Positions 43,429-51,301 of a stretch of DNA of 64,000 bases are shown here, in pieces. The stretch's first letter is position 1. Each line of letters begins with the position of its first letter. Source of the stretch: Bin87 sp965221295 (GTDB lineage: Bacteria > Chloroflexota > Dehalococcoidia > Lucifugimonadales > UBA3495); the NCBI GenBank assembly GCA_965221295.1, contig OZ244879.1, positions 558,001 to 622,000 on the forward strand. The letters are read 5' to 3'. The position numbers were made by a program, and so were the translations under genes. Below the pieces are notes generated by a model, which was given only the letters and a program-made list of their open reading frames with translations, searched no databases and was not told the origin of the DNA.

Positions 43429-44370
43429 TTATGGATTGATCGGTTCCAGACCCGCCTCGGCGCGGGCGTCGTTGATGTGGTCCAACACGCGCATTCGAAG
43501 CGGCGGCAGTTCGTAGCCCAGGTCGGACATCATGCGACTGTTGTCCACCAGATACACGTGAGGCACCGGACGGCTGCCGGTGGTTATGCTGGCGTCGGGG
43601 ATGTACGAGCGCACCATGTTGGCCACGTCGGCGATGGTGGCCAGCTCCCCTCCGCTGATGTACACGTTATGATTCAGGCGGTCGGCCAGGGCGGCCCGAA
43701 CGAAGATCTCGGCGGCGTCTTCAGCGTGAATCATGGGCGACGCCTCCTGCGGATCAAAGTCCATGCTCACGGGTTGCCCGACCGCCGGCAACGACATCAT
43801 CAATCCGCCGATCATGCCCGTCATCCCGGTTACGCGCCCGTGTCCAAACACGGTGCAGATGCGGATGCCGCGGATGTCCAGGCCATGCAGGGCGCGGTAG
43901 CGGGCGGCGGCGAAGTCGTTGACGGCTTTGGTCATGCCGTACACGTTCACCGGCGCCGGCAGGTCGTCCTCGGTCAGCGGCCGGTCGCCGAAGGTGTCCT
44001 GGACACCGTACACCGCGATGCTGCTGGCATAAACGACGCGCCTAACGTCGCCCCAGCGGGCCGCCTCGAAGACGTTGTTGCAGCCGTCTATATTCACCGC
44101 CATGCCGGTGGCGGGCCGGTCTTCGGTATCCGGCGGAAGCAGGGCCGCCATGTGGATGATGCGATCAACGTCGTGGCGGTTCACGGCCTCCAATAGATGG
44201 TCGAGACGGGTCACGTCGCCACGGTACATGGCGATGCGATCGAGCAGGGGCTGCAGGTTGGCGCGCGGGGGCGCCGGGTCGAAGCACACGACCTCCTCGC
44301 CGCGTTCGACCAGCTTGCGGATGATGCGGTTGCCGATGAACCCGGCGCCGCCGGTCACCATCACGGACAT
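43429..44370 (-). CDS. NAD-dependent epimerase/dehydratase
   Basis: The 313-aa extended SDR has TGGAGFIGNRIIRKL at residues 6-20, the acidic Asp after the second strand (VCFDPAPP), the Ser/Thr in YASSIAVYG and the catalytic YGMTK. It probably acts on a nucleotide sugar or a related alcohol; the acceptor cannot be assigned. GGAGG precedes the ATG. It starts the minus-strand unit epimerase-LLM-Uma2. Confidence 0.93.
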   Translation of the reverse strand: MSVMVTGGAGFIGNRIIRKLVERGEEVVCFDPAPPRANLQPLLDRIAMYRGDVTRLDHLLEAVNRHDVDRIIHMAALLPPDTEDRPATGMAVNIDGCNNVFEAARWGDVRRVVYASSIAVYGVQDTFGDRPLTEDDLPAPVNVYGMTKAVNDFAAARYRALHGLDIRGIRICTVFGHGRVTGMTGMIGGLMMSLPAVGQPVSMDFDPQEASPMIHAEDAAEIFVRAALADRLNHNVYISGGELATIADVANMVRSYIPDASITTGSRPVPHVYLVDNSRMMSDLGYELPPLRMRVLDHINDARAEAGLEPINP

Positions 44371-44683
44371 TCAATTGCCTCCAGGATCCGCCGCCGGTGA
44401 TGTTTCGGGTTAGCGGCGGCGAACTATGGTCAGAATCATAACCAGCAGGCGCAAGTGGCGCAAGGAAAGGTGGCGCCGGCCCGGGTCGTGCTGCGCAAAT
44501 TGCGGCGCCTCCGGCAGGCAACGAAGCAATTGGACTGGGTTCCGGGCCGGGATATTGACGGGCGCGTGAGATTCGCCGGCGATGAGACAATTGCGCCATC
44601 GCCGGCGATTTGGGCGCCATCCCGCGCGAACCTATCCGGTTGCGAGGTTTTGCGACCCCTGACCTCGACGCGGTTCAGCAACG
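44371..44683. other. Intergenic region without a recognisable gene
   Basis: About 313 bp between the epimerase start and the end of the fused binding protein. A short inverted arrangement of GCCGGCGAT / ATCGCCGGC occurs at 44573-44610 and could form a hairpin. Nothing else was recognised. Confidence 0.4.
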
Positions 44684-46861
44684 TTACTGGTCGGTGCGAT
44701 ACAGGTATCGAGAGTCCCAGAGGCCGTACAGGGTGGGCGTGGTGTTCCCAAATACGTTGCGCACTGCGGTCATACGCTCGGAGTGGGTCGTGTAAATGAG
44801 GGGGACGTTTTCAGAGGCGATTGCCTGGGCCTGGTGATAGTAGTCCACCCGCCGCTCGTGATTCAATTCCTGTTTGCCCTTGGTGTAAAGGTCGTCGATT
44901 TGCGCTTCCCACTCGGTGGCCGGCGTCTCCTGTTCTGGATGCCACAGGTGCAGATTGCCGCTGCTGTGCCACAGGCTGATGCTCTGGTGGGGCTCCGGCC
45001 CTCCGGTGAAGCCAATGAGGATGGCTTCCCAGTCGTAGCTGCTGGTCAACTGGGATACCAAGTGGCCGAATTCAGAGAATCGATAGGCGGCGCCGATGCC
45101 GATGTCTTGCAGGCCGCGATGGATGATCCCTCCTGTCTTCTGGCCCTGTGAGTTGCCGGAACTGGTCACCAAGTCGAACACGATCGGATTCCCGTCATCG
45201 TCCTCGCGAATGCCATCGCCGTCTGTATCGACCCAGCCGAGGCTGTCCAGAATGGCGTTGGCCTCGTCAGTATCGTATCCGTAGCGTATGACGTTGGGGT
45301 TGTGGAAGTCGCCAGCGGCAGGGCTGATCTGAGACCATTGTGGGTAGGCCAGTCCGTGCTGCACGTCATTGATGATGGCGTCCTTGTCCACGCTATGAGC
45401 CACCGCTTGACGGAATTGCCGATTGCTGAACCACTTGAGCTTCTCCGGGGCCAGGTAGGGTTCGCCGGTTTCGGGGTTGGTTCCTGGGTTCATGTTGAGG
45501 GCCAAGAAGGTCGAGCCGAAGGCGGGGCCACGCCGGTGGATGGTGAAACCGTCAGACTGCTGCCGGTTCCACAACTCGGCGTATTCCCGACCCAAAACGC
45601 CATGGGTATCAACTATGCCCTCGAGGAAGAGATCCAGCTCAGTGTCCAAATCGGGAACGATGATTTGGACGATTTCATCCAGATAGGGCAGCGCGTTGCC
45701 ATCCGCGTCTTTGAGCCAGTAGTCGGGATTGCGGCTCAATACTATGCGCTCATCGGGCGAATAGTGGCTGATCATGAAGGGGCCAGTACCGATGATTTCT
45801 GTGGGGTCGGTGTCGATGCCCCAGACGTCATCGAATGCGCCGTCGTCCACGTGGTTTTCCAGGATGTGCGCCGGGTAGATTGAAGTACCCATGGAACGCA
45901 GGAAGGGAGCGAACGGCGTCGGGAGGACGAACTGGACGGTAAGGTCATCCAGAGCTGTGACCGTCATCCGTTCTTCGCGCCATTCGCCACTGTCTTCATC
46001 CCGCTCCCTGAAGGTGAACGATGCGCGACTTGCCGCGCGAATGTCGTCGTTGTAGATGATGCGATTGAAGGTGAATGCCACGTCGCGGGCGGTGAAAGCC
46101 TCTCCGTCGTGCCAGCGAACATCATCCCGGATTTTGAAGGTCCAGGTCAGGCCGTCGTCAGAACGGCTCCATGATTCGGCCAGGGATGGTTCCACTCGGT
46201 TGGTCAGCCAGGAGACCTCGGTAAGGCCATCGAACACTGGGCCGAGCACGGCGACTGAGGACGCGTCGTTGGCAATTGCCAAGTTGAAGGTGAGCGGCTG
46301 CCCGATGGTGGAGAAGGTTAGGCTGCCGCCACGTCGACCCACGGTGTACTCGAAGGCCTCCGCGTTTTGCTGTAGCCTAGCGACGGTGTCGGCCTGGTCC
46401 ACCAAGTCAACCTGCTCGCCGGGGCATACCGACGGCCCAGGGGTGAGCATCAACGGCCCGGTCCACCTCGACCATTGCTCCGGGTGGGTGAATCGATCTT
46501 GGGATATGCCGACGATGAACCAATATTCGACCCCCGGAACCAGGTGCGATATCACGTGGCGGGGTTCGCCGGGGTTCTCAAAGGCGACGGTGGTAAAGAC
46601 ATCGTGCCAGGGCCGTCCGGCGGCGATGGTGGCTTCAAGATTGGGAACCGCGACCCATCCCACGTGGTAGGTGGGCGCTCCGTCCACCCGGTCCCAGGTC
46701 AATTCCACGGTTCCCGGCGCTTCCAGGTTGACGGCGACGAGGTTGTTTGGCCGCGGCAGCGGCGGAGCCTGGGCGTGGGCGGTTTCGGCCATCGCGCCGC
46801 CACCGATGATTGCGGAGAAGACGATTGCGGAAAGGAAAAGGGTGATAACGATTGCTCTCAT
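44684..46861 (-). CDS. Fibronectin type III domain fused to an ABC substrate-binding protein
   Basis: The 725-aa exported protein has a signal peptide ending near AHAQA, with no lipobox Cys. Residues about 37-140 form a fibronectin type III domain (PNNLVAVNLEAPGTVELTWD at its start, VPGVEYWFIVGIS near its end). Residues about 175-725 form a family-5 peptide/nickel-type solute-binding domain (SLTFSTIGQPLTFNLAIAND, FKIRDDVRWHDGEAFTARDV, FRQAVAHSVDKDAII). It would be secreted or held by interactions rather than by lipid. No permease or ATPase genes are adjacent. GGGAG precedes the ATG and a TATAAG box lies upstream. Confidence 0.88.
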   Translation of the reverse strand: MRAIVITLFLSAIVFSAIIGGGAMAETAHAQAPPLPRPNNLVAVNLEAPGTVELTWDRVDGAPTYHVGWVAVPNLEATIAAGRPWHDVFTTVAFENPGEPRHVISHLVPGVEYWFIVGISQDRFTHPEQWSRWTGPLMLTPGPSVCPGEQVDLVDQADTVARLQQNAEAFEYTVGRRGGSLTFSTIGQPLTFNLAIANDASSVAVLGPVFDGLTEVSWLTNRVEPSLAESWSRSDDGLTWTFKIRDDVRWHDGEAFTARDVAFTFNRIIYNDDIRAASRASFTFRERDEDSGEWREERMTVTALDDLTVQFVLPTPFAPFLRSMGTSIYPAHILENHVDDGAFDDVWGIDTDPTEIIGTGPFMISHYSPDERIVLSRNPDYWLKDADGNALPYLDEIVQIIVPDLDTELDLFLEGIVDTHGVLGREYAELWNRQQSDGFTIHRRGPAFGSTFLALNMNPGTNPETGEPYLAPEKLKWFSNRQFRQAVAHSVDKDAIINDVQHGLAYPQWSQISPAAGDFHNPNVIRYGYDTDEANAILDSLGWVDTDGDGIREDDDGNPIVFDLVTSSGNSQGQKTGGIIHRGLQDIGIGAAYRFSEFGHLVSQLTSSYDWEAILIGFTGGPEPHQSISLWHSSGNLHLWHPEQETPATEWEAQIDDLYTKGKQELNHERRVDYYHQAQAIASENVPLIYTTHSERMTAVRNVFGNTTPTLYGLWDSRYLYRTDQ

Positions 46862-46903
46862 CGGTCAAACTCCCAGCGGAAGTTCAAGAAACATTCCGCG
46901 CTC

Positions 46904-46909
46904 CTTATA
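46904..46909 (-). promoter_or_regulatory. Candidate -10 box for the fused binding protein
   Basis: TATAAG on the minus strand, about 43 bp before the ATG, in the context TGGTATAAG (TG two bases upstream). No good -35 was seen. Confidence 0.4.
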
Positions 46910-47019
46910 CCACAGTGGCGCGCGGATTTCGAACGGATACGCGCGGCGAGCGGGCGCGATGGTCAAAGCGCTACTACCAGGCTAGAGGTGTTTCACCGCC
47001 GGCGGAAGCTGAGCGAAGA

Positions 47020-47601
47020 TTAGTCTCCGGCTGTTGCAACCGCTCCGTGAGCCTTGATGGCTGCCACAACTTCGGCGACGGTCTCGCCTCGGTCTTGAAG
47101 GCTGCCCGCCCACAAGCGGCCCGGATGCAACGTGTCCCACCGGGATCGTTTTTGGTTACGGCGCCCGCCCCCGGGAGCGTGGTTGCCGAATCCATCGACG
47201 ACGGCATTCCACACTGGTCGATACTGGGCGATCAGCGCCTGTTCCGTGAGTCCGATCCACACTGGGTCCAGAATCAGCCAGCGACAACGAAAGTCGGCTA
47301 AATCCAAATTGGATGCCGCTTCAATCGACCCAGCATGTTCGTTCAAGCGGCTGTGTAGAACGTGGGTTGACACTACTGAGCGTCCTTGTCGCCGCCCGGG
47401 TGGGTCGGCCTTCCCCACGTAGATGGGAGTCTCCTCGCCGATGTCAGTGTAAGCAGGGAATTTTCCGTTATAGTGCAGCGTGTAGACCCCGGCGCCAGCA
47501 AAGGATTCGTTCGGAGGTAGCGCGACGGCCGGGTACCCCATCAAAGCCCGGGCTGCATTGCGAGCAAACTCGTCCACGTCGAGCGGGTTATAGGCACGCA
47601 T
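47020..47601 (-). CDS. Eco29kI family type II restriction endonuclease (GIY-YIG)
   Basis: The 193-aa protein matches the Eco29kI family throughout. It has the GIY-YIG core Gly38-Val-Tyr40 and Tyr61-Val-Gly63 (PIYVGKADPPGR), Arg85 and His89 in SRLNEHAGSI, the Glu in WIGLTEQAL, and the Asn in RPVWNAVVDGFGNHAPG, all positions used for catalysis in the family. It would cut double-stranded DNA at a short palindrome. It starts 3 bp after the methylase stop, as in an operon. All key residues are present, so it is probably active. Confidence 0.9.
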   Translation of the reverse strand: MRAYNPLDVDEFARNAARALMGYPAVALPPNESFAGAGVYTLHYNGKFPAYTDIGEETPIYVGKADPPGRRQGRSVVSTHVLHSRLNEHAGSIEAASNLDLADFRCRWLILDPVWIGLTEQALIAQYRPVWNAVVDGFGNHAPGGGRRNQKRSRWDTLHPGRLWAGSLQDRGETVAEVVAAIKAHGAVATAGD

Positions 47602-47604
47602 CTG

Positions 47605-48285
47605 CTATCGCTCGCACCTGGCGCTGTTGCGGCAAACTATCCAGAAGCAGTGTCGCTTCCTGGCGTGGTGCGCGGTTTCCCACCTGTTGGACACCATCGG
47701 ACCACTTCGAACCTTGACGATCAGGTCGCAGACGGTGAATCCCGCCTCGTCCGCCATCCGCATGAAGTCGCAGTGGCTCCACTTCGAGCGATGACTGTTG
47801 ACCATATCGGTGATCTTCGCCAACAGCAGGCCATCTGGTTTCAGAACCCGTTTTGCCTGGGTCAGGAACGGAGGGTAGAGATAGCTTAGGCTCCAATCGT
47901 GTTCTTTGCCGCACGCCACCGTCGCTCCGAAATCCTCGTCGAATTTTTTGACGCTCTTATCCCTTCCTTGAGGCCCCACGTGCGGCGGGTCGTAAACGAC
48001 CGTCCCGAACGCGGCGTCGGGCACGCCTGCCATAACTCGATTGTCGCCGACGATCATCGGCTCGTATTTGGGGTCGATGTCCATCGACACAACTTGCCTT
48101 GTGGACTTCTTCCAGAAACGCCCCCGGTTGTACGTAGCGTCAAGGACGGGATCTGGGCTGATCGACGCGTAGAATTGCAACATAGTCTCGATCAACTCCC
48201 CGTCGTTGCCTTCCCAAACGCTGCTGATGGGCTGGTAACCTGGTTTCTCAAGCGCGCGATCTAAAAGCAAAACTGGAGCCTCCAA
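47605..48285 (-). CDS. DNA methylase, amino-methyltransferase type (DPPH)
   Basis: The 226-aa protein has an AdoMet-binding motif VLDATYNRGRFW at residues 47-58, an acidic MDIDPKYE after the next strand and the catalytic motif IV VVYDPPHVGPQG (DPPH at 99-102). This pattern belongs to N6-adenine/N4-cytosine amino-methylases and not to C5-cytosine enzymes, which use a PC motif. It is short and has no obvious large target recognition domain. It lies directly upstream of the Eco29kI-like nuclease, forming a restriction-modification pair. The start is a TTG at 48285, or a TTG at 48270 after GGAGG. Confidence 0.85.
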   Translation of the reverse strand: MEAPVLLLDRALEKPGYQPISSVWEGNDGELIETMLQFYASISPDPVLDATYNRGRFWKKSTRQVVSMDIDPKYEPMIVGDNRVMAGVPDAAFGTVVYDPPHVGPQGRDKSVKKFDEDFGATVACGKEHDWSLSYLYPPFLTQAKRVLKPDGLLLAKITDMVNSHRSKWSHCDFMRMADEAGFTVCDLIVKVRSGPMVSNRWETAHHARKRHCFWIVCRNSARCER

Positions 48286-48426
48286 TTGGAATTGCGCCTA
48301 TCCTAATCCCTGCAGCAAACCGCTGGCAAGGGAGGGTTGTCACAAACCATTTGAGCGCGCGTTGCGCTGCAGAGGATCGCCAGGGACGACGCAACGCCTC
48401 AAGAGTGGGCGGGCGCGACCGTCCCA

Positions 48427-49491
48427 TCACAGCAGTCGCGCTACCGCGTCGCCCACTTCCTGGGTGGAGGCTGTGCCGCCCAGGTCGGCGGTCAGGGCGA
48501 TGCGTTCGTTCAGTACCCGCAGAGCGGCGCCGTTGACTCGGTCCGCGGCGTCGGTCTCGCCCAGGTGGTCCAGCAGCATGGCCACGGCGAAGATCGTCGC
48601 CAGCGGGTTGGCCTTGCTCTGCCCGGTGATGTCGAAAGCGGCGCCGTGCACGGGCTCGAACATCGACGGATGGGTTTTGTCGGGGTTGATGTTGGCGCTG
48701 GGCGCCAAACCCATGCTGCCGGTCACCACGGCGGCGATGTCGGAAAGGATGTCCGCGAACAGGTTGGACGCCACGATCACGTCAAAGTCTTCGGGCCACC
48801 GCACCAGGTCCATGGCGGCCCGGTCCACCAGCAGGGATTCGGTCTGCACCTGGGGATATTCGGCGGCCACCTCGTCGAACACCTCATCCCAAAACACCAT
48901 GCTGAAAGCCTGGGCGTTGGACTTGGTTACCGACGTGACCTTGTTCTTGCCGCCGCGCCGGACGCTGTACTCGAAAGCGGCGCGGATGATGCGCTCGGTG
49001 CCGCGACGGGTGAAGACTCCACTCTGGATGACGGTTTCGTGAGGCGTGCCGGCGTAGAGCCGGCCGCCCACGGGCGCGTATTCGCCCTCGGTGTTCTCGC
49101 GGAAAATCACCATGTCCACGTCGCCGGGCCGTTTGCCGGCGATGGGCGACTCGACGCCCGGAAACAGCACGGCCGGCCGCACGCAGATGGCCTGGTCGAA
49201 GGCGCGGCGCATGGGCAACAGCAGACCTTGCAGCGTGATATGGTCGGGAATGTTGGGGTCGCCCACCGCGCCGAAGAGCACGGCGTCGTGGGCGGACAGC
49301 TGATCCAGGCCGTCCTCGGGCATCATGCGGCCGGTTTCGCGATAGTAATCGCTACCCCAGGGAAACTCGGTGGCGCGGAAGGAGAGCCCGTCGGTTCCGG
49401 ACGCCGCAGCGTCCAGGACCTTGCGCCCCTCCGCGATGACCTCGGGTCCGATGCCGTCGCCAGCGATGATTGCCAGATTGTATTCGGCCAT
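48427..49491 (-). CDS. Tartrate/D-malate-type beta-decarboxylating dehydrogenase
   Basis: The 354-aa enzyme belongs to the isocitrate/isopropylmalate dehydrogenase superfamily: AGDGIGPEVIAEG near the start, PVHG/ FEPVHGAAFDI, and ASNLFADILSD with metal-binding Asp. FPWGSDYY, GRMMPEDGL and FFGAVGDP-like LFGAVGDPNIPDHI are closest to tartrate dehydrogenase/decarboxylase and D-malate dehydrogenase rather than LeuB. No leu genes are near. The ATG at 49491 has GGGAGAG upstream. A 247-codon upstream extension runs through the repeat array and is not coding. Confidence 0.9.
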   Translation of the reverse strand: MAEYNLAIIAGDGIGPEVIAEGRKVLDAAASGTDGLSFRATEFPWGSDYYRETGRMMPEDGLDQLSAHDAVLFGAVGDPNIPDHITLQGLLLPMRRAFDQAICVRPAVLFPGVESPIAGKRPGDVDMVIFRENTEGEYAPVGGRLYAGTPHETVIQSGVFTRRGTERIIRAAFEYSVRRGGKNKVTSVTKSNAQAFSMVFWDEVFDEVAAEYPQVQTESLLVDRAAMDLVRWPEDFDVIVASNLFADILSDIAAVVTGSMGLAPSANINPDKTHPSMFEPVHGAAFDITGQSKANPLATIFAVAMLLDHLGETDAADRVNGAALRVLNERIALTADLGGTASTQEVGDAVARLL

Positions 49492-49694
49492 GTTCACGCT
49501 CTCCCGTTTGCTGTAGTTTGATGGCTGCTGCAGGTTGATGGATACGGCAAGCAATCTACACCGGGGAGCGCGAGCCTGTCCATTTGGGCCAACGCCCACT
49601 TTGGCCTGACAAGCGCTCCTGTCCGCCATTGCCAAGTTCCACCGACGGTCAATGCCTGGCGCCCCCATCTGTCGTCGCGAAGAGCGCCTCCCCC

Positions 49695-50240
49695 AACCGT
49701 CATTGCGAGGAGCGCCTCCCCCAACTGTCACTGCGAGGAGCGCCAGCGACGCGGCAATCCCGGCGCCTGGGCGAACGGCCGCTGGGGTGAGGCGCCAAGA
49801 GACGTTGGTTGCGGTCGTCGAGATTGCCGCGCTGCGCTCGCCATGCCAAGTGGGGAAGGCATCGCAATGACTCCCCCCAACTGTCATGGCGAGGAGCGCC
49901 AGCGACTTGGCAATCCCGGTGTCTGGGCGAACGGCCGCTGGGGTGAGGCGCGAAACGCCGTTGGTTGCGGTGGTCGAGATTGCCGCGCTGCGCTCGCAAT
50001 GACAGGTGGGGAAGGCATTGCAATGACTCCCCCCGACTGTCATTGCGAGGAGCGCCAGCGACGCGGCAATCCCGGCGTCTGGGCGAACGGCCGCTGGGGT
50101 GGGACGGTGGAGCGCGAAACGCCGTTGGTTTCGGTCGCCGAGATTGCCGCGCTGCGCTCGCAATGCCAGCTGGGGAAGGCATTGCAATGACAAATGAAGG
50201 CGCTCGCAATCACAGTTATGGAAGGGCCGCAATGACAGTT
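49695..50240. repeat. Array of three TGTCATTGCGAG hairpin elements
   Basis: Elements lie at about 49726-49850, 49882-50004 and 50038-50168, with extra half-elements at 49697 and after 50168. Units end in CGCTGCGCTCGC plus AATGACA, with variants CATGCCA and CAATGCCA. The spacers hold CTCCCCCAACTGTCA-type sequence. The rest of 49492-50378 shows no credible gene. Confidence 0.9.
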
Positions 50241-50378
50241 GGGCAAGGGCTCGTAGTGACTCTCCCGACGGTCAATGCAGCGCGGCCCTCGCTCCCCGGG
50301 ACGGTAAACGTTAGGGATCGCCCCCTGCGGTTTTCGGCGCCTATGGAGCCGGGAGCCGAAGGATGGCCTTCCGTCGCG

Positions 50379-51221
50379 TTATGGCAACGGCACGTTGTCG
50401 ATGAGGCGCACCGAACCCAACCGCGCCGCCGTTGCGATCATCGCCGGCCGGCCGTCTACCACGGAGTCCACCGGCGCCATCGTGTTGGCGTCCACCACGC
50501 TGACGTAGTCCACGCGCGCCACCAGCCGCTCGCCATTGAGGACTTCCAGAGCCGCGGCTCGCAGCCGGTTGGCCCGCCGCTCGCCGGCCCGCCACAGCGA
50601 TTCGGCTGCGCTCAACGCTCGGTAAACCACCGGCGCCGCGACCCGTTCCTCCGTGGTCAGATAGGCGTTCCGGCTGCTCATCGCCAGACCGTCCGCCTCG
50701 CGGATGGTCGGCATGGTCACCACCTCCACGCCGAGGTTGAGGTCGGCGTTCAGTTTGCGGATCACCGCCACCTGCTGGCCGTCCTTCTGCCCGAAGTAGG
50801 CCCGGTCGGCCCGGGTGATGGTGAACAACTTGGCCACCACCGTGGCCACGCCCCTGAAATGCCCCGGACGCGCCGCGCCTTCCATGCCTTCCGCCACCGA
50901 GCCCGGCTCGACCCAGGTGTCGAAGCCCTCAGGGTACACCTCCGACGGCGGCGGGGCGAAAACCAGGTCGGTTCCCTGGGCGGCCAGCAATTCCAGGTCG
51001 CGCTCCATGCTGCGCGGGTAGGTGGCGAAGTCCTCGTTGGCGCCAAACTGAGTTGGATTAACGAATATGGACGCCGCCATGGTGGCGTTGTCGGCCCGCG
51101 CCTGCCGGGTCAACGAAAGGTGTCCTTCGTGCAACGCCCCCATGGTCGGGACCAATCCCAGGGGACGCTGGGCCTCCTGGCGCCGGGCGATCATTTCAGC
51201 GCGGGTTGTGATCACTCGCAT
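50379..51221 (-). CDS. panC: Pantothenate synthetase
   Basis: The 280-aa enzyme ligates pantoate and beta-alanine with ATP. It shows the nucleotidyltransferase HIGH-like motif VPTMGALHEGHLSL (about residues 24-37), SIFVNPTQFGANED, the pantoate-binding GQKDGQQVAVIRKL and MSSRNAYLT. All are intact and the length is normal. panB and panD are not adjacent. The ATG has only a weak SD. Confidence 0.97.
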   Translation of the reverse strand: MRVITTRAEMIARRQEAQRPLGLVPTMGALHEGHLSLTRQARADNATMAASIFVNPTQFGANEDFATYPRSMERDLELLAAQGTDLVFAPPPSEVYPEGFDTWVEPGSVAEGMEGAARPGHFRGVATVVAKLFTITRADRAYFGQKDGQQVAVIRKLNADLNLGVEVVTMPTIREADGLAMSSRNAYLTTEERVAAPVVYRALSAAESLWRAGERRANRLRAAALEVLNGERLVARVDYVSVVDANTMAPVDSVVDGRPAMIATAARLGSVRLIDNVPLP

Positions 51222-51301
51222 GATGGTTTTTTGGATTTAGGCTCTTGGCGGCAGCGCCGGATTCCATATTGCCGCGCCCCTCGTCGCTCCGAACGGCCTT
51301 A

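Noticed and set aside
49492..50232. N-terminal extension of the tartrate/malate dehydrogenase to about 600 aa
   Set aside because: The extra sequence is the repeat array; family similarity and SD place the start at 49491.
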